This document shows, one piece after another, positions 16,884 through 26,077 of a stretch of 64,000 bases of DNA. Origin of the DNA: Gemmataceae bacterium (lineage in GTDB: Bacteria; Planctomycetota; Planctomycetia; Gemmatales; Gemmataceae). The notes under the pieces are model-generated. The model ran no database searches and was not told the origin of the DNA. It saw nothing but the letters and a program-made list of their open reading frames with translations. The position numbers were made by a program, and so were the translations under genes. Position 1 is the stretch's first letter; every line of letters starts with the position of its first letter. The stretch is taken from NCBI GenBank assembly GCA_022842245.1, contig JALHPZ010000013.1:62001-126000 (forward strand), written 5' to 3'.

Positions 16884-18161
16884 TCAAAGGTTTTTTGGGC
16901 TTGGATCCGACGCCGACCGGGAAAGGACGCCTTCGATCCGGTCGCAGGACTCGGGGACCGGATCGATGGCCATTTTTTCCCTAAGCGCCGCGCACCGGCC
17001 GGACATCCCTTCGTCGGCCAACACGCTTTTCAACGTCGATTCCGCACGCTCAGGCGTGAACTTCGCCGCCCGCACCCAGCGTGCCACGCCCAACTTCTCC
17101 AGTCGCTCCGCGTTGTCCGGCTGGTCGAACGCCAGCGGCATGACGAACTGCCGGACGCCGGCGGCTAGGCACTGCGCCGTCGTGCCGATGCCGCCGTGGT
17201 GGATCACCGCGGCCGCGCGTGGGAAGACGAGGCTGAATGGTGCATAGTCGAACTGCGCGCAACCCGGCGGCAGATTCGGTGGTATCTGTTCGCCCGACTT
17301 CGCCAGGATCAGGCAGCGCCGGTTCAATCGACGGCACGCCTCGGCGGCGGCCTCGAAGTACTTCCGCCCCTGCCGCATCGCGCTCCCGAAACTCACTACC
17401 ACCGGGGGTTCGCCGTCGCCGAGGAATCGTTGGACGTCCGGCGGCAACTCCCTCGATTCTGCCTGATCGTAGCGCACGAAACCGGTCTGGCGCATGTGCG
17501 CCGGCCAGTCCGGCGCGGTCGCGAACCATTTGGGAAACAGGCCGAGGATGAGGTCCGGCGATTGCCGCCACGCGCCCCAGACGCGGCGGATCGGCGGCAG
17601 GCCGACCTCCGCTCGCAGTTTGTTCACCGGCCCGGCGAGGTAGCCGTCGAGCACGTATTTCTCGCCGTACCAGTACATCGCGCGGAGCATCCACTTCGGG
17701 AAATACTTCAGGTGCGGCCCGGACGGATAGCGCGGCGGCGAAGCCATGCTATGGATCGCGATCGGCTGCAGGTGGATCGTGACGAGCGGCACGCCGAGTT
17801 TCTCGCGGGCGACGCGCGGCGCAAGGCCGAGTGAACCCGACAGTACGACGGTGCGTCCCGGTTCGTATCGGCTTTCGATGGCGCGGTACGTCTGCGGGAG
17901 GAACCGGCGCATCAGTTCCTGGTTGAAGACGGCGCGGAGCGACTTGGACGGGTGCCAGAGGAGCGGGTCGTGCGTCATGCGGTGGAAGTCGTCGGCCGTG
18001 CCGACCTCCGCGAATGAGAATGCGTGCCGTTCGGCGAGCGGGCGATAGACTTCGTTCGCGATGAGCGTGATGGCGTGACCGCGAGCCTTTAGCGCGAGGC
18101 CGAGGCCGACAAACGGGTGGACGTCGCCGTGGCTGCCAACGGGCGCGAGCAGAATGTTCAT
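16884..18161 (-). CDS. glycosyltransferase, UGT/MGT-like (GT1/GT28 fold)
   Basis: Nucleotide-sugar glycosyltransferase of the UGT-like GT-B type, 425 residues. The N-terminus (MNILLAPVGSHGDVHPFVGLGLALKARGH) is the family acceptor-site start. The C-terminal donor-site block includes AAVIHHGGIGTTAQCLAAGVRQFVMPLAFDQPDNAERL, with the HGG and DQ signature residues. Relatives glycosylate sterols, macrolides, carotenoids or lipids; the acceptor here is not evident. No signal peptide. It is divergent from the GNAT gene, with only 24 bases between the start codons. Confidence 0.88.
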   Translation of the reverse strand: MNILLAPVGSHGDVHPFVGLGLALKARGHAITLIANEVYRPLAERHAFSFAEVGTADDFHRMTHDPLLWHPSKSLRAVFNQELMRRFLPQTYRAIESRYEPGRTVVLSGSLGLAPRVAREKLGVPLVTIHLQPIAIHSMASPPRYPSGPHLKYFPKWMLRAMYWYGEKYVLDGYLAGPVNKLRAEVGLPPIRRVWGAWRQSPDLILGLFPKWFATAPDWPAHMRQTGFVRYDQAESRELPPDVQRFLGDGEPPVVVSFGSAMRQGRKYFEAAAEACRRLNRRCLILAKSGEQIPPNLPPGCAQFDYAPFSLVFPRAAAVIHHGGIGTTAQCLAAGVRQFVMPLAFDQPDNAERLEKLGVARWVRAAKFTPERAESTLKSVLADEGMSGRCAALREKMAIDPVPESCDRIEGVLSRSASDPSPKNL

Positions 18162-18185
18162 CGAGATAACTTAGGAGGAGTCGAG

Positions 18186-18680
18186 ATGCTTGAAATCCGA
18201 CGCGAACGGGACGGCGACGTCGACGGAATTCGCGCCGTACTGCGGACCGCGTTCGGCGGCAACGACGAGGCGAATCTCGTTCACGAGCTGCGGGCGTCGG
18301 GGAACCTGACCGTTTCGCTCGTCGCGGTCGACGCCGGCCGCATCGTCGGGCTTATCGCCTTCAGTCCCGTTTCACTGGAAGGCGTGTCGGGCGGTCTTGG
18401 CCTGGCTCCGCTCGCGGTGCTGCCGGAGTATCAGCGCATGGGCATCGGCACCAATCTGATGCACAGCGGTCTCGCTGCGGTCCACGACGCGGATTACGTC
18501 GTGGTGCTTGGCCATCCCGCGTATTACGGGAAATTCGGATTCCGACGCGCGAGCGATCTCGGTATCGGTAACGAGTATGGAGCGGACGAGGCGTTTCAGT
18601 TGCTCGAACTCCGCCCGGGAAGTCTTCCTGCGAACGGCGGCATGGCCCGCTATGGACCGGAATTCGGCGCCTGGAGTTGA
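18186..18680 (+). CDS. GNAT family N-acetyltransferase
   Basis: Small acetyltransferase of the GNAT family, 164 residues. The ATG at 18186 is preceded by a strong AGGAGGAG ribosome site (18173-18180). The acetyl-CoA binding block is LGLAPLAVLPEYQRMGIGTNLMHSGLAAV, with the Q/RxxGxG/A motif read as QRMGIG, followed by VVLGHPAYYGKFGFRRA, as in the YhbS-like subgroup. The substrate is unknown. Its last 31 bases overlap the end of the alpha/beta hydrolase gene on the opposite strand. Confidence 0.9.
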   Translation: MLEIRRERDGDVDGIRAVLRTAFGGNDEANLVHELRASGNLTVSLVAVDAGRIVGLIAFSPVSLEGVSGGLGLAPLAVLPEYQRMGIGTNLMHSGLAAVHDADYVVVLGHPAYYGKFGFRRASDLGIGNEYGADEAFQLLELRPGSLPANGGMARYGPEFGAWS

Positions 18681-19432
18681 ACGACGCTCGCGAGCCACGC
18701 GGCAACGACGGCGTTGAACGCGTCCGGCGTTTCGAGGTTCGGCAGGTGCCCGGCGTCCGGCAATTCGACGAATCGAGCACCGGGTATCGCCGCCGTCATC
18801 GCCCGCGCGCCGGTCGGCGGCGTGATGGCGTCGTGCTCGCCGACGATCACGAGTGCCGGCACGCGGATGGCGCCGAGCGCCGGCCGCGCGTCCGGACGGT
18901 CCCGCATCATCTGCTGCGCCGCTACGATCCCCGCAACCGATTGCGCCGCACCGAGCCTCCGGACCGCCTCCACGACTTCGAGACGATTTGTCCGCGTCGC
19001 TTCGCACAACGCTTTCGGGATCATCCCGTCGATGACGGCCGATGCCGAAAGCGTGCTTGCCGCGTCGATCATCTTCTGGCGATTCGCCTTTCCGGCTTCG
19101 TCGTCCGGTTCGGCCTTCGTGTCGATGAGAATCAGCCCCTTCAACCGATGCGCATGCCGCCGCGCGAAGGCGAGCGCGACGTACCCGCCCAACGAGCAAC
19201 CGCCGAGCACACACGATTCGATCTTCAATCCATCGAGTGTTGCCGCGATGTCGTCGGCCATGGAATCGACCGTTGAATGGGCGACGGGTGACTGGCCGAA
19301 GCCGGGCAGGTCCGGACAAACCAACCGGACATTCGTCAGCGACGCCTGCGGCTCCCACATTCGCCGGTCGAACGGGAAGGCGTGCAGGAGAACGAGGGGC
19401 GAGCCCGATCCGATATCCGATTGCGCAAGCAT
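18650..19432 (-). CDS. alpha/beta hydrolase
   Basis: Alpha/beta hydrolase of the esterase/lactonase-like group, 260 residues. The oxyanion region is PLVLLHAFPFDRRMWEPQ, the nucleophile elbow GCSLGG (Ser), an acidic residue lies in VIVGEHDAITPP and the catalytic histidine in PDAGHLPNLETP. This resembles 3-oxoadipate enol-lactonase-like enzymes, but no aromatic-degradation genes are nearby, so only the general family is claimed. It starts seven bases after the TauE-type permease gene on the same strand, so the two are probably co-transcribed. Confidence 0.9.
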   Translation of the reverse strand: MLAQSDIGSGSPLVLLHAFPFDRRMWEPQASLTNVRLVCPDLPGFGQSPVAHSTVDSMADDIAATLDGLKIESCVLGGCSLGGYVALAFARRHAHRLKGLILIDTKAEPDDEAGKANRQKMIDAASTLSASAVIDGMIPKALCEATRTNRLEVVEAVRRLGAAQSVAGIVAAQQMMRDRPDARPALGAIRVPALVIVGEHDAITPPTGARAMTAAIPGARFVELPDAGHLPNLETPDAFNAVVAAWLASVVQLQAPNSGP

Positions 19433-19439
19433 GACGGCC

Positions 19440-20204
19440 TCAGGGTTTGGCGAAGTAGTAGATCGCCAGGCCGAAGCCGATGGCGATTACGATCCAGCGG
19501 ACATATCGGGCGGGCAACCGGCGCGCCACCCGCGCGCCGAGATAGCCGCCGAGGATCGCGGCGACGACCATAGCGGCGGCGTACTGCCAGCGGACAAGCC
19601 CCTCCGCGATGAAGATCACGACGGAGACGAGATTGATGGCGGAGGCGAGCAGCGTTTTGACGGCGTTCATGCGGTGGATGTCGCCGACGTGCATGAAACC
19701 GAGGGCGGTGAGCATGAGGATGCCGATGCCAGCGCCGAAGTAGCCGCCGTAGACGGCGACGAGGAACTGGAACGCCATGATGCCAGCGGTGACGGTCGAG
19801 GCGACGGGTTTCGATGGGTCCTGCTTCTTCAGCAGCTTGCCGATGACCGGTTGGATCATGAAGAGGATGGCGGCGGTGAGGATGAGCCAGGGGACGAGGG
19901 CTTTGAACGCATCCGGATAGCCGACGAGAAGCAGCGAGCCGACGACACCGCCGACGAGGCTGACGGGAAGCAAGAGGATCGCGAACCGGCGGACTTCGCG
20001 GAGTTCCTTGCGGTAGCCCCAGGTGCCGGCGAGCGAACCGGGCAGGAGTGCGACGGTGCTGGTGGCATTGGCGAAGGTGGCCGGCACGCCGATGCCCATG
20101 AGCGCCGGAAACGTGAGCAGCGTGCCTCCGCCGGCGACGGCGTTGATGGCCCCCGCCGCGAACGCGGACAAGGCGAGCAGGGCGTACTGGCCGAATTCGG
20201 ACAT
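19440..20204 (-). CDS. TSUP (TauE/SafE) family membrane permease
   Basis: Membrane protein of the TauE/SafE (TSUP) family, 254 residues, with about eight hydrophobic segments. Members move organosulfonates, sulfite or other small anions. The start is taken as the ATG at 20204 (MSEFGQYALLALSAF) instead of the TTG at 20219. The family motif GAINAVAGGGTLLTFPALMGIG near the N-terminus and the second half repeat AVYGGYFGAGIGILMLTALG are clear. It precedes the alpha/beta hydrolase gene by seven bases. Confidence 0.9.
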   Translation of the reverse strand: MSEFGQYALLALSAFAAGAINAVAGGGTLLTFPALMGIGVPATFANATSTVALLPGSLAGTWGYRKELREVRRFAILLLPVSLVGGVVGSLLLVGYPDAFKALVPWLILTAAILFMIQPVIGKLLKKQDPSKPVASTVTAGIMAFQFLVAVYGGYFGAGIGILMLTALGFMHVGDIHRMNAVKTLLASAINLVSVVIFIAEGLVRWQYAAAMVVAAILGGYLGARVARRLPARYVRWIVIAIGFGLAIYYFAKP

Positions 20205-20230
20205 TTCGTGATGGCTCAAGGAAAAGAATG

Positions 20231-20327
20231 TTCACCGCAAAGGACGCGGAGAACGCAGAGAGAGGAATTATTCAAAACATTCTCTACTCGGTTTTCTCTC
20301 TGCGATCTCCGCGTCCTCCGCGGTGAA
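20231..20327. repeat. long intergenic inverted repeat
   Basis: Left arm 20231-20264 (TTCACCGCAAAGGACGCGGA...) and right arm about 20292-20327 are reverse complements with few mismatches, separated by about 28 A/T-rich bases. The arms match a type of palindromic intergenic sequence (CCGCGGAGGACGCGGAG) that I recall from several bacterial phyla. It lies between divergent genes (TauE minus, WD40 plus) and could form a long hairpin in RNA or DNA. Confidence 0.8.
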
Positions 20328-20376
20328 TCCGGCTTTCGTCTCGCACTGTTCTACGGATCGCGATACGCTGGGAAGC

Positions 20377-22770
20377 ATGACTCCCGCCGCCGTCCTGCTC
20401 GCCTGCACCGTCGGCATCGCCGATTGGGGCCCGGTGCGCCTCGACGCCGAAGGCGTGCCCCTGCCGCCGGGCGTCACTGCGCGGCTCGGCAGTTCGCGGT
20501 TCCGCTCCCCCGGCGACCTCATCGATCTGCGATTCACGCCCGACGGCCGACAACTGGTCGGCATCACGGCCCGCGCCGTCTGCGTCTGGGACGCCCGCAC
20601 CGGCCGCCGCATCGCCATCCACACTGGCTTTCGGCGGATCATGCGACTTGGGATCCGACCGGATGGCGGTATCGTCTTGATCGTCGGCGGCGTCGGCGGA
20701 CTGCAATCCATTGTGCTTGATCGCGAATCCGGGCGGTTCCTGCACCGCCGGCCCCTGAACGAAGACCACGACGACCTCGCGCTCTCCGCCGACGGAACCC
20801 GCATCGCCCTGCGGTCCGGCGGGCTCGTGCAGGTACTCGATGCCGAAACCGGGAAAACGGTTGGGGACCTGCGCTTCTCGATCTCGGACATCTCGCCGAA
20901 CCACTTCGCGTTCTCCCCCGACGGCAAGCACCTCGTCGCGGTCTTCAGCCAGAACTGGACGGAGGTCCGCGAGGTGGCGACGGGGAACATGCCGTACTCC
21001 GGAACGGCCGGCGATGCCGAGTCGGACGTGCAGGAAGTCGCCTTCTCCGCCGACGGCCGGGAACTATTGCGGCTGGTGCATTCGGAGAAGAAGCCGTATC
21101 GGCTCGAAGCCATCGATCTGAAGGCGGAACAGGCGCGAACGCTCCTGACCTTCGACCACCCCGGCAAGCGCCGCGGAGGCATCGTCCCGTCGCACGACGG
21201 GAAATCGCTATTTCTCGCGGCCCAGAATGAAGTGACGCACTTCGACTTCGTGACGAAAAAGCAACTGGAACGCCGGACGATTCCCTTCCCGACAATCGTC
21301 AACCGTGGCGTGCTCTCGCCGGACGGCGCCGTACTGGCCGTGGCGACCTCGACCTCCGGCGTCGATCTCTACGACGCGAAGACGCTTACGAAGCTGCCGC
21401 AATCGAGCGACGGTATCGTAACGCGATCCGAGCGCGGCCAGTTCGTCGCGAACGGGAAACGGCTGGCCGTGCTCGGATCGGGTTATTTTCAATTGTTGGA
21501 CGTGACGACTGGTCAATTGTTCGCGGAATTCAACGATCCGTACTATCAAACCGCAATCCACCCGAACGGCGAGTTGTTCGCCCGCACTCTCTTCAAAAAC
21601 GTCGAAATCTGCGACATGGCCACGGGCCGGATCCGCTCCTCGTTCGCATGGAAGACGGATTCCGCGATGTCCATGAATTTCGATCGTACCGGCCGATACC
21701 TTTTCGGGTGCAATGGACGAATGTTTCGAATGTGGGATTGGTCCGCGGAACGGGAAATCCACTCGCACGATCGCGCGAACGGCGAACTGCTCCCCTTGCC
21801 GGACGAGACGACGGCGATGAGCATTAGGATCATTATTGCCGATATGGAAACCGTCGAACTGGAACGGATCAATCTCGCGACCGGCTCGCCCGTGTCCGAC
21901 TGGCCCAAGCGACGATTCGAGGGTGACACCGTCGTCGCGTTTCCGGATGTACGTAAGGCGATCGTTCGGACAGGCCAGTTCCGCTACGTTCTCTTTGACC
22001 TCGATGAAGGTCGCACCCTCTGGCAGCAAAGCTCGCTGCGATCCGGCCTCGAATCCCCCGTCTTCTCCCCCGACGGCCGCACTATCGCCCTGCGCGGCCG
22101 GCGGGCGATCCAGTTCCTCGAAGCCGCCACCGGCAAGTTGCGATACACGATTCCCACCGCCGAATCCCAACGACCGCTCGCCTTCACGCCGGACGGCAAG
22201 CACCTCGCCACCATCGGTTCCACCGCCCCTCTCTACCTCTGGGACGTGCGCGGCGCATTCAGGAATTTCCCTACAAAACTCGACCGGCCGACGACCGAAG
22301 CGCTCTGGTGCGATCTGCTCGGAGACGATGCTTCGATATCGTATCTCGCGCTCCAGCGCCTTGCGGCCGCGCCGGAGACGACCGTGCCGTACGTCCGCGA
22401 GAAGGTCCCCCCGGCCGCGGTGCCGGACGCGGAGGCCGTGAAGCGCTGGATCGACGCGCTGGGCGCACCGGCATTCCGGGACCGCGAAACGGCCATGAAG
22501 GAGTTGAAGAAATCCTCCGCCGCCATCGTCGCCGAACTCCGCGCCGCCCGCGATGCCACGCCGTCACCGGAGGTTCACGAACGTCTCGCCAAAATCCTCG
22601 CGACGACCTATCCCGAAACGCCCGAATCGGTCCGCCGCACGCGCATCGTCGAACTCGTCGAGTGGTGCGGCACGCCGGACGCGAAACGGCTGCTCGCGGA
22701 CTGGAGCGCCGGCGCGAAGGGCTCCCTGCTCGCCGCCGAGGCGAAAGCCGCGCGCGAGAGGCTTCGCTAG
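20377..22770 (+). CDS. WD40-repeat-like protein, Gemmata-type
   Basis: A 797-residue beta-propeller protein. The ATG at 20377 starts a likely signal-type N-terminus (MTPAAVLLACTVGIADWG). Repeated blade motifs such as FTPDGRQLVGITARAVCVWDARTGR, FSPDGKHLVAV, LSPDGAVLAVAT and FTPDGKHLATIG end in a region seen in many Gemmata WD40 proteins (LWCDLLGDDASISYLALQRLAAAPE and ALGAPAFRDRETAMKEL). This part looks like a helical, HEAT-like tail. No kinase domain is fused here. A role in extracytoplasmic protein binding is inference. Confidence 0.82.
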   Translation: MTPAAVLLACTVGIADWGPVRLDAEGVPLPPGVTARLGSSRFRSPGDLIDLRFTPDGRQLVGITARAVCVWDARTGRRIAIHTGFRRIMRLGIRPDGGIVLIVGGVGGLQSIVLDRESGRFLHRRPLNEDHDDLALSADGTRIALRSGGLVQVLDAETGKTVGDLRFSISDISPNHFAFSPDGKHLVAVFSQNWTEVREVATGNMPYSGTAGDAESDVQEVAFSADGRELLRLVHSEKKPYRLEAIDLKAEQARTLLTFDHPGKRRGGIVPSHDGKSLFLAAQNEVTHFDFVTKKQLERRTIPFPTIVNRGVLSPDGAVLAVATSTSGVDLYDAKTLTKLPQSSDGIVTRSERGQFVANGKRLAVLGSGYFQLLDVTTGQLFAEFNDPYYQTAIHPNGELFARTLFKNVEICDMATGRIRSSFAWKTDSAMSMNFDRTGRYLFGCNGRMFRMWDWSAEREIHSHDRANGELLPLPDETTAMSIRIIIADMETVELERINLATGSPVSDWPKRRFEGDTVVAFPDVRKAIVRTGQFRYVLFDLDEGRTLWQQSSLRSGLESPVFSPDGRTIALRGRRAIQFLEAATGKLRYTIPTAESQRPLAFTPDGKHLATIGSTAPLYLWDVRGAFRNFPTKLDRPTTEALWCDLLGDDASISYLALQRLAAAPETTVPYVREKVPPAAVPDAEAVKRWIDALGAPAFRDRETAMKELKKSSAAIVAELRAARDATPSPEVHERLAKILATTYPETPESVRRTRIVELVEWCGTPDAKRLLADWSAGAKGSLLAAEAKAARERLR

Positions 22771-22818
22771 CCCGCCGTCCGCGCCTATAAATGCCTCTCC
22801 ACCACCGGAGAATCCTTC

Positions 22819-24900
22819 ATGCGTTTCCGCACTCGCATCCTGACGGCGCTCGCCGTCGCGGGGCTTTCCATGTCAACCGCGCCCACACACGCCGACGAAG
22901 GCATGTGGCTCTTCAACAACGTCCCCAAGAAACTCCTCAAGGAAAAATACGGCTTCGAACCGACCGATGCCTGGCTTGAACACCTGCAGAAGTCCAGCGT
23001 CCGCTTCAATAGCGGCGGCTCGGGCAGCTTCGTCTCCGCCAACGGCCTCGTGATGACCAATCACCACGTCGGCGCCGACGACCTGCAAAAACTCTCCACC
23101 AAGGAGAAGGACTACCTCAAGGACGGCTTCCACGCCCGCACCCTCGCCGACGAGATCAAGTGCAAGGCGCTCGAGCTGAACTGCCTGCAATCCATCAAGG
23201 ACGTGACCGCCGAAGTGAATGCGGCCGTGAAGCCCGGCACGCCACCCGGCGAGGCGTTCAAGCTGCGCCAGGCGAAGATTGCCGAGATCGAGAAGGGTTC
23301 CGCCGACGAGGCCAAGGGGGTCCGCGCGGACGTGGTCACGCTCTACGCCGGCGGTGCCTACCACCTCTACACCTACAAGAAGTACACGGACATCCGCCTC
23401 GTTTTCGCACCCGAGAAAGCCATCGCGTTCTTCGGCGGGGACCCGGACAATTTCGAATACCCCCGATTCTGCCTCGACATGTGCTTCTTCCGCGTCTACG
23501 AGAACGACAAGCCGCTGAAGTGCGAACACTATCTGAAGTGGAGCGCCGCCGGTTCGCAGGATGGCGAACTCACCTTCGTGTCCGGGCACCCCGGCCGCAC
23601 CAGCCGCCAGAACACCATGGCGGAACTGGAATACCTCCGCGACACCGGCTTCCCGTTCCTCATGCAGCGGCTCAACCGGATGGAAGTGCTGATCGGCGCG
23701 TGGGTCGGCCGCAGCGAGGAGAACCGGCAGAAGGGCGAAGATGAACTTTTCGGCATCCAGAACAGCCGCAAGGCGCGCATGGGCGGCCTCGGCGGACTGC
23801 TCGATCCGAAGATCATGGCGCGCAAGGCGGCCGAAGAAAAGCGTCTGAAAGACTTCATCACGGCGAACCCGGACAAGGTGCCCGCCGAAGCCGCCAAAGC
23901 GTTCGACATCATCGCCGAGGGCCAGAAGAAGCGGGTCGGGTACATCAAGGAACTCACGATGCTCGAAGGCGGCGGCGCCTTCAATAGCCAGCTGTTCGGC
24001 ATCGCCCGCACCCTGCTCCGCTACTCCGAAGAGAAGAACAAATCCGCCAGCGAACGCCTGCCGGAGTTCGGCGAGGCCCGTCTCGGTTCGCTCAAGCAGC
24101 AACTCTTTTCGGACGAACCGATCCACGAGGATTTCGAACTCCTCAAACTCGCCGACAGCCTCACGCTCCTCGCCGGCACCCTCGGCGCGAAGCACGAACT
24201 CGTCGAGAAGGTCCTCGCCGGAAAGTCCCCGAAGGACCGCGCGTTCGAGCTGATTTCCGGCACGAAGGTGAAGGACATCGCCGTCCGGAAGAAGATGTTC
24301 GATTCCGGCGCGGACGAATCGGACCCGATGATCGCGGTGGCGAAGATCATCGACGGCCCGGCTCGCGACCTGCGGCGCAAGGTGGAGACGGAGATCGACG
24401 AACCCCGCCGCCAAGCCTACGCCGCCCTCGCCAAGGCTCGCTTCGCGATGGATGGTACCGGCACCTATCCGGACGCCACCTTCACCTTGCGTCTCGCCTT
24501 CGGCCCCGTGAAGGGTTTCACCGACGCCGGCCAGGCGGTGGCACCGTTCACCCAGATCGGCGGCGTCTACGATCGCAGCAAGGAGCAGGCCAACAAGTAC
24601 CCGTTCGAGCTGCCGAAGCGCTGGGAGGAGAAGAAGCAAAGCCTCGACCTGAAGACGCCCTTCAACTTTGTCAGCACCGCGGACATCATCGGCGGCAACT
24701 CCGGCAGCCCGGTGGTGAACAAGAATGGCGAGGTCGTCGGCCTGATCTTCGACGGCAACATCCAGTCGCTCGTGCTGGATTTCATCTACGACGACTCGGT
24801 CGCCCGCGCCGTGAGCGTGGACAGCCGCGCGATGATCGAATCGCTCCGCAAAGTCTACGACGCCGTCGATCTCGCCAACGAGTTGGAAGGAAAGAAGTGA
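22819..24900 (+). CDS. S46 family peptidase (dipeptidyl-peptidase 7/11-like), secreted
   Basis: Exported serine exopeptidase of family S46, 693 residues, near the usual length of about 700. A signal peptide (ending near THADEG) precedes MWLFNNVPKKLLKEKYGF, the mature N-terminus typical of DPP7/DPP11. The triad is visible: His in TNHHV at 80-84, Asp in GDPDNFEYPR and Ser628 in GGNSGSP. S46 enzymes release dipeptides from peptide N-termini in the periplasm; whether this one prefers hydrophobic or acidic residues cannot be told reliably. The ribosome site GGAGAATCC precedes the ATG. A terminator follows, then two more secreted-protein genes. Confidence 0.93.
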   Translation: MRFRTRILTALAVAGLSMSTAPTHADEGMWLFNNVPKKLLKEKYGFEPTDAWLEHLQKSSVRFNSGGSGSFVSANGLVMTNHHVGADDLQKLSTKEKDYLKDGFHARTLADEIKCKALELNCLQSIKDVTAEVNAAVKPGTPPGEAFKLRQAKIAEIEKGSADEAKGVRADVVTLYAGGAYHLYTYKKYTDIRLVFAPEKAIAFFGGDPDNFEYPRFCLDMCFFRVYENDKPLKCEHYLKWSAAGSQDGELTFVSGHPGRTSRQNTMAELEYLRDTGFPFLMQRLNRMEVLIGAWVGRSEENRQKGEDELFGIQNSRKARMGGLGGLLDPKIMARKAAEEKRLKDFITANPDKVPAEAAKAFDIIAEGQKKRVGYIKELTMLEGGGAFNSQLFGIARTLLRYSEEKNKSASERLPEFGEARLGSLKQQLFSDEPIHEDFELLKLADSLTLLAGTLGAKHELVEKVLAGKSPKDRAFELISGTKVKDIAVRKKMFDSGADESDPMIAVAKIIDGPARDLRRKVETEIDEPRRQAYAALAKARFAMDGTGTYPDATFTLRLAFGPVKGFTDAGQAVAPFTQIGGVYDRSKEQANKYPFELPKRWEEKKQSLDLKTPFNFVSTADIIGGNSGSPVVNKNGEVVGLIFDGNIQSLVLDFIYDDSVARAVSVDSRAMIESLRKVYDAVDLANELEGKK

Positions 24901-24908
24901 ATTCCTTC

Positions 24909-24937
24909 GGCCCGCGACAATCGTCGCGGGCCGTTTT
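24909..24937 (+). terminator. rho-independent terminator after the S46 peptidase gene
   Basis: A perfect ten-base-pair GC-rich stem (GGCCCGCGAC / GTCGCGGGCC) with loop AATC, followed by GTTTTC, eight bases after the stop. It separates the S46 gene from the next gene, whose ATG is 12 bases downstream of the T-run, so read-through or attenuation is possible. Confidence 0.85.
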
Positions 24938-24948
24938 CTGGAGTCTCC

Positions 24949-26055
24949 ATGCGTTGTGCGTTCATCATGTTCCTCTGTGTAGTCCCGACGTTCGCGGCCG
25001 AGCCGGACGGCGTCGAGAAGCAATTGGCGAAGGCGAAGGGCAACCGCGCCGAACTCGAGAAGGCGCTCGCCGGCGTGCCGAAGGCGGAGCGCGCCGGCAT
25101 GGAGTTCCTCGTCGCCAACATGCCCGAGGCGGATCTCGTTTCCCTCAAGGCCGACTTCCTCATCGAGAATCACATTCTTGCCTACAAGGCCCGCAAGCAA
25201 TTCCCTTGGGCCAAGGAGGTGCCGGAGGAGATCTTCCTCAACAACGTGCTGCCGTACGCGAACGTGGATGAGAAGCGCGACCCGTGGCGGAAGGACCTGT
25301 ACGAGAAATGCGTACCGCTCGTAAAGGATAGTAAGACCGCGTCGGACGTGGCGCAGACTCTGAACAAGGAACTGTTCCCGCTTCTGAAGCTCAAGTACGC
25401 TCCGCAGCGCCGGGCACCGAACCTCAGCCCGCTTGAATCAATCCGGCAGGGGAACGCTTCGTGTACGGGTCTGTCGATCGTGCTCTCGGACGCCTGCCGT
25501 GCCGTCGGCGTGCCGACGCGGCTCGTCGGCACGCCGAACTGGTCCGACAAGCGCGGCAACCACACCTGGATTGAAATCTGGGACAAGAAGTGGCGCTTCA
25601 CCGGCGCCTGCGAACCCGACCCCGCCGGCCTCGATCGCGGCTGGTTCGTCGGCGACGCCGCCAAGGCGCAGAAGGACGTGCCCGAGCACGCCATCTACGC
25701 GACGAGCTTCAAGAAGACCGACACGCCCTTCCCCCTCGTCTGGGCGCGGGACAAGAAGACCGTGTCGGGCGAAAACGTGACCGACCGCTATGCGAAGGCC
25801 GAGAAGAAGGCGGCCTTCCAGCTTTCGATCCGTGTCGTCGATGCGAAGGGGAAGCGAACAAGTGTGGCCGTGAGTGTGACGGGTCCGACGAAGCACGAGG
25901 GAACGTCGAAGGGCGAGTCGGCGGACCTGAACGATTTCCTGAGCTTTGAATTGAAGCCGGGGATGGAATACACGGTGAAAGCGGGCGATGCCACGAAGAC
26001 CGTGACCGCCGGCAAGGCCGGCGAATCGACCGTGATCGAGATCATTTCGAAGTAG
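24949..26055 (+). CDS. secreted transglutaminase-like domain protein
   Basis: A 368-residue exported protein with a transglutaminase-like (TGc) core. The signal peptide is MRCAFIMFLCVVPTFAAEP. The core has Cys in GNASCTGLSIVLSDACRAVGVPTRLVGTP and His in GNHTWIEIW, followed by W-rich and aspartate-containing strands (TGACEPDPAGLDRGWFVGDAA). The C-terminal roughly 100 residues (FQLSIRVVDAKGKRTSVAVSV... VTAGKAGESTVIEI) look like a carboxypeptidase-regulatory/Ig-like beta domain. Probably a peptidase or amidase acting outside the cytoplasm. It precedes an exported esterase gene by 22 bases. Confidence 0.87.
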   Translation: MRCAFIMFLCVVPTFAAEPDGVEKQLAKAKGNRAELEKALAGVPKAERAGMEFLVANMPEADLVSLKADFLIENHILAYKARKQFPWAKEVPEEIFLNNVLPYANVDEKRDPWRKDLYEKCVPLVKDSKTASDVAQTLNKELFPLLKLKYAPQRRAPNLSPLESIRQGNASCTGLSIVLSDACRAVGVPTRLVGTPNWSDKRGNHTWIEIWDKKWRFTGACEPDPAGLDRGWFVGDAAKAQKDVPEHAIYATSFKKTDTPFPLVWARDKKTVSGENVTDRYAKAEKKAAFQLSIRVVDAKGKRTSVAVSVTGPTKHEGTSKGESADLNDFLSFELKPGMEYTVKAGDATKTVTAGKAGESTVIEIISK

Positions 26056-26077
26056 CTGACGAAAAGAGGAATGGAAC

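Noticed and set aside
18714-20720. A 668-codon plus-strand frame spanning three genes
   Set aside because: It crosses the hydrolase and TauE genes antisense and continues through the inverted repeat; composition is Asp/Glu/Gly-rich noise.
22873-25200. A 775-codon open frame on the minus strand
   Set aside because: It is antisense to the S46 peptidase gene, which has a signal peptide, catalytic triad and ribosome site. Its product is Glu/Val/Gly/Arg-rich low-complexity sequence, typical of a high-GC shadow.
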